A DNA stretch of 64,000 bases from Burkholderiales bacterium (lineage in GTDB: Bacteria; Pseudomonadota; Gammaproteobacteria; Burkholderiales; Burkholderiaceae_C). The position numbers and the translations under genes are program-made. Shown here piece by piece: positions 26,308 to 34,300 of the stretch. The notes beneath the pieces were generated by a model. It worked only from the letters and a program-made list of their open reading frames with translations. It searched no databases and was not told where the DNA came from. The DNA lies in the NCBI GenBank assembly GCA_016223165.1, contig JACRPO010000008.1, forward strand, positions 1-64,000. The letters are read 5' to 3'. The stretch's first letter is position 1; each line of letters starts with the position of its first letter.

Positions 26308-28467
26308 TCAGCGGCGGGAGGCACGCTGGCGCTGCCGTTGCTGCTGCTCCAGCCGATCCACCTGCTGCTCGTAGGCGGCGACGAAGGCGCGGCCGAACAG
26401 GGTGTGGAAGTCCTCCTCCGCCTCGTCGCGGATCTGCCGGTGGTGCTGCAGGTACAGCTCCCACAGGCGGGCCTTGCGGTTCATCGGCAGCAGGTTGGCC
26501 AGCGGCGAGCCGGCCCCGAGCTTGCCCTCCAGCGCCGCCGGGTCGAAGCGGTCGAGCATGCCCTCGATGGCCGCGCGCATGCCGGCCACGGTGCCGATGG
26601 AGTGGCCGACGAGGTCGAGCATCACATCGTCCATGGCCGTGGCGCCGTCCATGAAGCCGCGCTGAGGCGGCGAAAGCAGTTGCTCGAGGCCGCTCACCGC
26701 ATCGGGCGAGAACTTCAGCGGGTTGTTCATCGTCGAGCGGATCTGCGTCACCGACGCGCGCATCTCGTGCTTGGTGCTCGCGCGCACGGAGACGAGCTGC
26801 AGCGTGCCCTCCACCGCCGAGCGCAGAACGCGCCCGATGTGGCGCATCAGCGCCTCGCCCTCGCCGGCGGGCACCGGCAGGTCGACACCCGCGCCCTCGC
26901 AGAAGGCGCGCCACATCGCCGCGGTGTCGGCCGCGCCGGCCGGGCGCGCGGGCGCGAGCGGGGCCGGCGGTGCGGATGGGGTGGGTCTCGCCGGGCGCGC
27001 TTGCGGCGCCGGTTGAGCCGGGTGCGCGAGGGGTGCCGAGTAGGCCGGCGCGGCCGCGGGGCGAGCTGCAGCGGCAGGCGCGGCGGCCTTGGCGGGCACG
27101 CGGGCTTCCGGTGTCCCGGCCCGGGGCGGTGCCGGCGCCGCCGGCTGCGCCACGACGGTGGCCGGGATGAACGCTGCGCCCGCCGGCGGCTGCGCCGGCG
27201 TTGGCACGCGCGGTGGCACGTAGGCCCCGTGTATCGCAGGGAGGTCGTCGGGCAGGGCTACTGGGCCGCCGCCGACTCCGGCTGGCGGCGTGCCGGCAGC
27301 TGGCTTCGGCGCGCGCGCGGCCGCGCCATCGTCACCGAACAGCAGCAACGGATCCGTGGGCAGCCCGCCGCCGGACCCCGGCGTGGGCGCAGCGGCGGTC
27401 TCTCCGCCGACGAAGCGGGCCAGCGCATCGGCGCCGGCGTCGCTCGACCCGAGGCCGAAGGCCTGGTCGATGGAAGGCGCACCGGCGGGCGCCCCCGAGG
27501 TGTCGCCGAACAGGTCGGCAAACGGGTCTGCTGGCGATGCGGCCGGGCCTAGCGGGCGGGGTTCGCCACCGAGGTTGCCACCGAGGTCGCCACCGAAGCC
27601 GCCACCGAAGCCCGTGAGCGGCGCTGGAGACGGCGCGCCGAACATCGGCGGCGCAGGCCGCGCAGGCGCCGCCGGCGTCCACGCCGGCGCTGGGCCCGGC
27701 GCGGGAGGCGACGCACTCGGTGGCGCGAACGGATCGAAGTCGTCCGGCAGGCGTGCCGGCCCGGCGGGTGCGGCGCTGCCCACGCCGCCGAGTGCCGGGT
27801 CCAGCCCCGCCGGTGCCGGCATCAAGCCGGCGAAGGGGTCGTCGCTCGGCGGCCCTGCCGGCACCGGCGCGGCGCTCGCGGGGGCCGCGGGTCCGAGCAG
27901 ATCGGCAAAAGGGTTGTCGCTGGCCAGCGGCGGCGAGGCGGCGAAGGCCGCCCCAGGTGCCGGCAGCGGCGGCGGCGCAGGCCGCGCTGCCGGCCGTTGC
28001 GGCTGCGGTGCGTGCGGCGCCGGCGGCGAGGGGGGTCTTGCCGACGCCGCGCCGGCCGGCCCGGCCGGCCTCGCGGGTCGAGCCTGCAGCGGTGCGCTCG
28101 ACACCACGGTGGCCGCGACATCGCCGGCCATCGGCCGTGCACCGTCGCCCGCGCGGCACTCGGCGCGCAGCAGATAGCCGCCGATGCGCACGTCGTCGCC
28201 GTGCTTCAGCGGCGCCGTCTCGCCGGCGGCCAGCGTGCGCTGCGCCACCGTGATCGGGTTGGCCGCGCCGACGTTGCGGATCATGAAGCGGTCGCCGACG
28301 AACACGATCTCGGCCTGCTTGCGCGAGATGAAGCGCTCGGGATCGGGCAGCGCCATCGTGCTGTGGTCGGCGCGGCCGATCGTGCCGCCGCCGGCGTCGA
28401 AGGTCGCCTTGATCGGGCGGGACAGCGCCTGATCGTTCAGGGAGACCGCCAGCAGCGTGAGGATCAT
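26308..28467 (-). CDS. tagH: T6SS FHA-domain protein TagH (Fha/ImpI)
   Basis: The protein has 719 residues. The N-terminal FHA domain (about 20-95) has GGGTIGRADHSTMALPD and FISRKQAEI, the phosphothreonine-binding face. A Pro/Ala/Gly-rich linker of about 400 residues follows, and the C-terminal domain (about 515-719), typical of T6SS FHA proteins, has MWRAFCEGAGVD, NPLKFSPDAVSGLEQLL and ARLWELYLQHHRQIRDEAEEDFHTLFGRAF. Fha is the docking target of T6SS threonine phosphorylation. The ATG at 28467 is chosen because MILTLLAVSLN begins the conserved fold; an upstream start adds 44 unconserved residues. It heads the fha-pppA-lanC operon. Confidence 0.93.
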   Translation of the reverse strand: MILTLLAVSLNDQALSRPIKATFDAGGGTIGRADHSTMALPDPERFISRKQAEIVFVGDRFMIRNVGAANPITVAQRTLAAGETAPLKHGDDVRIGGYLLRAECRAGDGARPMAGDVAATVVSSAPLQARPARPAGPAGAASARPPSPPAPHAPQPQRPAARPAPPPLPAPGAAFAASPPLASDNPFADLLGPAAPASAAPVPAGPPSDDPFAGLMPAPAGLDPALGGVGSAAPAGPARLPDDFDPFAPPSASPPAPGPAPAWTPAAPARPAPPMFGAPSPAPLTGFGGGFGGDLGGNLGGEPRPLGPAASPADPFADLFGDTSGAPAGAPSIDQAFGLGSSDAGADALARFVGGETAAAPTPGSGGGLPTDPLLLFGDDGAAARAPKPAAGTPPAGVGGGPVALPDDLPAIHGAYVPPRVPTPAQPPAGAAFIPATVVAQPAAPAPPRAGTPEARVPAKAAAPAAAARPAAAPAYSAPLAHPAQPAPQARPARPTPSAPPAPLAPARPAGAADTAAMWRAFCEGAGVDLPVPAGEGEALMRHIGRVLRSAVEGTLQLVSVRASTKHEMRASVTQIRSTMNNPLKFSPDAVSGLEQLLSPPQRGFMDGATAMDDVMLDLVGHSIGTVAGMRAAIEGMLDRFDPAALEGKLGAGSPLANLLPMNRKARLWELYLQHHRQIRDEAEEDFHTLFGRAFVAAYEQQVDRLEQQQRQRQRASRR

Positions 28468-28704
28468 GGGATTCGGGGGTGGGTACGCTGCGCCGGCCGC
28501 GGATCGTATCGACGGTCGCCGGCGAGGGCGCCCTCGGTCCGGAGGAGGGAGAAGGAGAGAAGGCAAACGGGCGACGGCATCGTCACGGGCGCGTCGCACA
28601 GGGGCAACCGACCAAAGTCACGGGGGCATGCCCCGGCGGACCGGCGGCACGCCCTGGCGCAGGCGCGCCCGGCGCCGCTGCCGAGCGCTGCCGTGACCGC
28701 CCGC

Positions 28705-29313
28705 TCAGGGCCGGGTGGCGAACGCGTCGGTGCCGATCAGCCCGCGCAGGCGCGTCTTCAGCGCCCGCGCCGCGGCCAGGCTCTCCAGCGAACCGATCAG
28801 CACGCGATGCAGGCCTTCGCGTTCGATCACGCGCACCACGCTCTCGCCGGCGCTGAGGCCAGCGGCGCCGGCCAGGCGGGCTGCGAGGTCGGCGCGCATC
28901 GCCTGCGCCGACGCTTCCAGGCGGAAGGCTCCGGCCTGCAAAGCGAAGGACCCGCTTGACGGGACGACTGAAGCGGCCGAGGGGCGCGCCACGGCCACGG
29001 CCACGGGCGCCGGCGCGGCCAATGGGGGTGGGGCTGCCGCAACCGCGGCGGCCCCAGCGGCAGCCGTCGTCCCTTGCGGCCCGGGCCCGGGTGTCGCCGC
29101 CGCCGGCGCAGCGGCGGCCACATCGGGCGCCGCCGCTGCCGGCGCGAGCGGCGACGGCGCGGCGGGCGCCGCCGAGGCCCGCTCGCCGCGCGCGCTTTCG
29201 AGCGCCTGCATCACCAGCGAGCAACCGTGCAGCTGCGGCACGGCCAGGCAAACGGCGAGGATCGCCGTCCGTCGGACTCCGGCCGCGGCGAGAGCGATGC
29301 GGGGTCTGCGCAT
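28705..29313 (-). CDS. SPOR-domain lipoprotein
   Basis: The protein has 202 residues. A hydrophobic signal ends in LHGC (Cys31), a plausible lipobox. A low-complexity Ala/Pro linker follows, and the last 75 or so residues form a SPOR domain (FALQAGAFRLEASAQAM, VIEREGLHRVLIGSL, ALKTRLRGL). SPOR domains bind glycan strands lacking stem peptides, often at division sites. The ATG at 29313 has an AAAGGAG site; an upstream start would put 40 charged residues before the signal. It is divergent from the TPS genes. Its link to T6SS or TPS is unknown. Confidence 0.8.
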   Translation of the reverse strand: MRRPRIALAAAGVRRTAILAVCLAVPQLHGCSLVMQALESARGERASAAPAAPSPLAPAAAAPDVAAAAPAAATPGPGPQGTTAAAGAAAVAAAPPPLAAPAPVAVAVARPSAASVVPSSGSFALQAGAFRLEASAQAMRADLAARLAGAAGLSAGESVVRVIEREGLHRVLIGSLESLAAARALKTRLRGLIGTDAFATRP

Positions 29314-29359
29314 GGTCCTGCTCCTTTCGCGAGGATGGCGTGCTGGCGACTGCGCTGCG

Positions 29360-29375
29360 GTCACCGTGTGGTGAC
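29360..29375. repeat. Perfect inverted repeat GTCACC-GTGT-GGTGAC
   Basis: This perfect 6-bp inverted repeat with a 4-nt spacer lies in the 265-nt divergent region between the SPOR lipoprotein and the TPS transporter gene, 47 nt upstream of the lipoprotein start. Its size and symmetry suit a dimeric regulator, but no cognate regulator is identifiable and chance cannot be excluded. Confidence 0.3.
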
Positions 29376-29537
29376 GGCGGCGTCGAGGATGCACGTCGCC
29401 GGACCCACCACCGCTGGCGCCGCCGATTGTCATCGGCGCAGCTGCCGCTGCCTACGCACGCCGGCTCCACCAGCATCGGCTGACCTGTGGATGCACCCCT
29501 CACGCCGCGCCGCCATGCGCGGTAAAAGGGTCGTCGA

Positions 29538-29562
29538 ACGCGCGGCATAGCGAACCGCGCGT
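29538..29562. repeat. 8-bp inverted repeat just upstream of the tpsB RBS
   Basis: ACGCGCGG (29538-29545) and CCGCGCGT (29555-29562) form a perfect stem with a 9-nt loop, ending 4 nt before the GGAGGGG ribosome-binding site of the TpsB gene. It may be an operator or an mRNA hairpin that affects translation. In this base composition such GC-rich repeats occur by chance fairly often. Confidence 0.3.
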
Positions 29563-29578
29563 CGTGGAGGGGCTTGCC

Positions 29579-31270
29579 ATGGCGCGAGGTCGACGGTGGG
29601 GCCGGGCGCGCAGCGGGCTCGGCGTGCTCATGGCGCTGGGGCCGGCAGCGTCGATGCTGGCCTTCGCGCAAGCACCGCAGCCGGCGTCCGCCGCGCCGGG
29701 CGCCGCGTCGCCGGCCGCCAGCGCCGCCCCCGCCGAAACCGCGGTCGAGGTGCGCCGCTACCAGGTCGAAGGCAACACGCTGCTCGATGCGGCGCAGCTC
29801 GACGCCATCACGGGCCGGCAAGTCGGGCGCATCACGCTGCAGCGGCTGCGCGCCGCCGCTGCCGCGGTGCAGGACGCATACCGCCGTGCCGGCTGGGGAG
29901 GCGTCGTCGCCTTCCTGCCCGAGCAGGACTTCAAGGACGGCGTGGCGCGCATCCGCGTCGTCGAAGGCCGCCTGGCCCGCTACGCGATCAGCGAGAACAA
30001 GCACTTCAGCGCTGCCAACATCCGCGCGAGCCTGCCCTCGCTGGTGCGCGCGAGGCCGGTGAACGTGCGGCGCGTGGACAGCGAGATCCAGCTGGCCAAC
30101 GAGAACCCGTCCAAGACCGTCCAGGTACTGCTGGAGCCGGGCGACCAGTTCGGCGCCGTCAACGCCTTCGTCACGGTGCTGGACAAACCGCCCACGCGCT
30201 TCACGGCCCGCGACGACAACGGCGGCGGCCGCGCCGGCGGCCGCTGGCGCGCCGCGCTCGGCTGGCAGCACGCCAACGTCTGGGACCGCGACCATGTCTT
30301 CGCCATCGAGGGGCAGACGGCGCCGAAGGATCCGCAGGCGGTGAAGGTGTTCAGCACCAGCTATCGCGCACCGCTCTACGGCCCTTCGATGGCGGTCGAC
30401 GCCTACTACGCCTGGAGCAATGTCGACGGCGGCACCGTCGGTACCGCGGCAGGTGACCTGCAGTTCTCCGGCCGCGGCACCATCGCCGGGCTGCGCGTGT
30501 CGTCGTTCCTGCCGCGCCTGGGCAACGTCGACCAGCGCCTCATCGCCGGCCTGGAGTCGCGCGACTACCGCAACAGTTGCACGATTGCCGGTCTGCCGCC
30601 CGGCGCCTGCGGCGCGGCAGGCGAGAGTGTCTCGGTGCAGCCCGCGAGCCTGACCTACACCGCGCAGGCCGCCGGCGAGTGGCGCTGGGGACTGAGCTTC
30701 GGCATCCACCACAACCTCGCTCTCGGCGGCGAGAACGCGAGCCAGGCCGCGTTCGAGGCCGTGCGCAGCGGCAGCCGGCGCCGCTACACGCTGGTCCGTG
30801 CCAACGCCACGCTGGCCACCTCGTTCGGCGAGACCGGCGGCGCGAGCGCACGGCTTTCCACACAGGGCAGCCGGCAGCCGCTGGTGCCGGGCGAGATGTT
30901 CGGCGTCGGCGGCGCGATGTCGGTGCGCGGCTACGAAGAACGCGAGCTGAGCGGCGACAGCGGCTTCGCGCTGACGCTCGAACTGAGCGGCTGGAACTGG
31001 GGCGCGCAGCTCGGTGAGTCGTTCGCTGCCTGGCGCGGCAGCGAGCTGCGCCCGGTGCTGTTCGCCGACGCCGGCCAGGTCGGCAACCGCGCCGGTTCGC
31101 CGTGCCGCCCGGCGCAGACGCGCTGCCGCATCGCCGCGGTGGGCGCCGGGCTGCACGGCGGCTGGCGCGACCTGCAGCTGCGCCTGGACGCCGGCCGGGC
31201 GCTGGCCGATGCCGGCCCGACGCGCCGCGGCGACGCGCGCGTGCACTTCAGCGTGTTGTTCAACTTCTGA
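29579..31270 (+). CDS. Two-partner secretion transporter TpsB (ShlB/FhaC/HecB family)
   Basis: The protein has 563 residues with a signal peptide (about 1-28, ending near AFAQA). A POTRA domain lies at about 45-130 (RRYQVEGNTLLDAAQL, VEGR) and an outer-membrane barrel follows, with the conserved FGVGGAMSVRGYEERELSGDSG (VRGY motif near 448) and a C-terminal aromatic (NF). TpsB proteins export a partner TpsA across the outer membrane without ATP. The ATG at 29579 has a GGAGGGG site. The presumed cargo gene starts 43 nt downstream. Confidence 0.93.
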   Translation: MARGRRWGRARSGLGVLMALGPAASMLAFAQAPQPASAAPGAASPAASAAPAETAVEVRRYQVEGNTLLDAAQLDAITGRQVGRITLQRLRAAAAAVQDAYRRAGWGGVVAFLPEQDFKDGVARIRVVEGRLARYAISENKHFSAANIRASLPSLVRARPVNVRRVDSEIQLANENPSKTVQVLLEPGDQFGAVNAFVTVLDKPPTRFTARDDNGGGRAGGRWRAALGWQHANVWDRDHVFAIEGQTAPKDPQAVKVFSTSYRAPLYGPSMAVDAYYAWSNVDGGTVGTAAGDLQFSGRGTIAGLRVSSFLPRLGNVDQRLIAGLESRDYRNSCTIAGLPPGACGAAGESVSVQPASLTYTAQAAGEWRWGLSFGIHHNLALGGENASQAAFEAVRSGSRRRYTLVRANATLATSFGETGGASARLSTQGSRQPLVPGEMFGVGGAMSVRGYEERELSGDSGFALTLELSGWNWGAQLGESFAAWRGSELRPVLFADAGQVGNRAGSPCRPAQTRCRIAAVGAGLHGGWRDLQLRLDAGRALADAGPTRRGDARVHFSVLFNF

Positions 31271-31313
31271 TCGTCGACTTTCGATCTGCCCACATCGAAC
31301 GCAGGAGACCGCC

Positions 31314-34300
31314 ATGCGAAGCCCTCTGTCATGCCCCACCTGGCGGACCCGGCCGTTGCGGCGGCGTGCCCATCCGCCGCATCGCAGGGCGCCACTGGCC
31401 CGCGCCGCGGCCACGGCTTGGCTGCTGGCGGCGCTGCCACCGGCGCTCGCGCAGACGGCGCCCCTGCTGCCGCAAGGTGCGCAAGTGCAGGCCGGCCAGG
31501 CCACCATCACGACGCAGGGTGCGCTGATGACGGTGCGCAACGCACCGAACACCGTGCTGAACTGGCAGAGCTTCAACATCGGCGCCGGTGCCGGCGTCTA
31601 CTTCGAGCAGGCCAATGCCGCGAGCCGCGTGCTCAACCGCGTCACCGGCAACGATCCATCGGCGATCTTCGGCACGCTCGCGAGCAACGGCCAGGTGTGG
31701 CTGCTGAACCCGCACGGGGTGCTGTTCGGCAGCGGCGCCCGCGTCGACGTCGCCGGCCTCATGGCCGGCACGCTGCGCCTGGCCGACAGCGACTTCCTCG
31801 CCGGTCGCTACCGCTTCGGTGTCGCGCCCGGCGACGCCCCGGCGCTCGTGCGCAACGAAGGCACGCTGCGCACGGTGTACGGCGGCCAGATCGCGCTCGT
31901 CGGCACGCGCGTCGAGAACGCCGGCGAGGCGAGTGCCCCCGGCGGCCAGGTCACGCTCGCGGCTGGCCGCAGCGTCGAGCTCGTCGACACGGGCCTGCCG
32001 AATCTCGTGGTGCGCCTGCGCGAAGGCGCGGGAGAGGCCATCAACACCGGCCGCCTCGTGGCCGACGGCGGCCGCATCGACCTGCACGGTGCCATCGTCA
32101 ACCAGGAAGGCGTCGTGCGCGCCGACACGCTCGCGCCGGATGCCGAGGGCCGCATCGTGCTGCGCGCCAGCGATACGCTGACACTCGGCGAACGAAGCGT
32201 CACCGCGGCCACGGCGGCGCCGATGTCGGCATCGCCGGCACGTGGTGAAGCGCCGGTGCCGGCGCGTGGCGAAGCACCGGTGCCGGCGCGTGGCGATGCG
32301 CCGCCGTCGCCACGGGCGTCGGCACGTGGCGGCAGCATCGACCTGCTCGGCTCGCAAGTGGCGCTGGTGGGAGAGGCACTGGTCGATGTCTCCGGCGCTG
32401 CAGGCGGCGGCACCATCCGCCTCGGCGGCGGCCTGCAAGGACGCGACGCCAGCGTGCCCAACGCGCGCGCCGTCTTCATCGGCCCGGCGGCCGAGCTGCG
32501 CGCCGATGCCTCCGGCGCGCGCGGCGCCGGAGGCCGCATCGTCGTGTGGAGTGACGATGCGACGCGCGCCTATGGGCGCTTCAGCGCCACCGGCGGCCGG
32601 CTCGCAGGCGATGGTGGCTTCGTCGAGACCTCGGGCGGCTGGCTCGATGCGCGGCCCGCCGCCATGGACCTGAGCGCACGGGCCGGGCGGGCCGGCACCT
32701 GGCTGCTCGATCCCCACGACATCCTGATCACCAGCGCCGCCACCGCCATCGACGAAGACATCGCACCCGGGCCAGGGCCGGTGTTTACCTCGGTCGGTGC
32801 CTCCTCGATCCTGACGACGCGCACGCTCGCCGCGGCGCTCAATGGCGGCGCATCGGTGCGTGTCGTCACCGGCAACGACGACAACAGCTTCCAGTTCGGC
32901 CACATCGAGATGCGCGACGCCACGCTGGCGGTGGCGCCTCCCATCGGGGTGACGCTGTCGCTGGAGGCACACCGCGACATCGTCATCAGCGACAGCGTCA
33001 TCACCTCGACCGGCGCGCCGCTGTCGTTGTCGCTGTCTGCCGCCGGTTCGGGCTTCGGCGCGATCGAGATCTCCGGCAGCCGCATCGCCACCAACGGCGG
33101 CAACATCACGCTCGGCGGCACGCTGGCGAGGCAGTTCACGCGCCCGGACGGCACGCTCACGCCCGAGCGCCGCGTCGCCACCGCCTGGGCCTTCGATGGC
33201 GACGTGGAAGGCCCCCAACCTGCCGCCGCCAACGGCAACACCTACGGCATCGAGATCCGCTCCTCGACCTTCGACCTCGGCGCCGGCACGTTTGCCGCGG
33301 CCGGATACTCCGACACCGGCGCCGGCATCCACATCGGCGCGAGCCCGTTCTCCGAGACGGCGGTACGCATCGACGCCAGGAACATCGAGCTGTTCGGGGT
33401 CGGTGAGGTGGTCGGGACCGAGGAGACGACCGGGGTGCTGCTGCGTGGCCTCACGACGCTTGCCGCGACGCAGTCGATGAGCATCGAAGGCTCGGGCCGC
33501 ACCGGCGTGCAGATCGAAGCCGGAGCGCGGCTGGCGTTGAACGGCGCCGCCGGCAGCGGCGCGTCGCTCGCGATCGCAGGCTACGGCAGCGCCGGGCACG
33601 GCGTGTGGCTCGTCGCCGACGTTCCCACCGGCGAGGGCAACGAAGCCGGCCCAGGCTCGCGCGTCACCGTGGACAACGGCAGCCTCGCCGTGCAGGCGCG
33701 CTCGGCAGCCGAGGCGGGGCTCGTGATGACAAACGACGCCGGCGCGCCGGGACCGCTCATCGACCTCACTGGCGCGACCGGCGCCACCTTCGACGTGCCG
33801 GCGTCGGCGGCGGGCACCTTCGGCTCGACCTCGATCCTGCTGGACAACGTGACACTCGCGCTGCCGGCGGCAGGGAGCACGAGTTTCAGCGGCAACCTCG
33901 GCATCACCTGGAACGGGGCCGCTGCCGGCGGCGGCAGCGGCAGCCTCTCGCTCAGCGGCCCCGGGGTGCATCTGTTCAACTCCACGATCACCGGCGCCGG
34001 GCTCGCGGTCAACTTCGCCGCCACCGGTGCGCAGCGCGAAGGCGTCAGCCTCGAGGGCAGCACGATCACCACCGGCGGCGGCGACGTGCGCTTCGGCGCC
34101 GAGCAGATCGCGACGTCGCCGCGGCTGGGCACGACGGCCGCCGCGATGCCCTGGATCGAGATCGACGGCGGCGGCAGCGACAACGCTGCGCTCAGCGTCT
34201 ACCTCAGCACCATCGATGCCGGCAGCGGCAGCATCCGCGGGGGCGGCGCCAACCGTGCAGCCGGCGATGGCGTGGAGATCCTGAGCAGCACACTCAGCGC

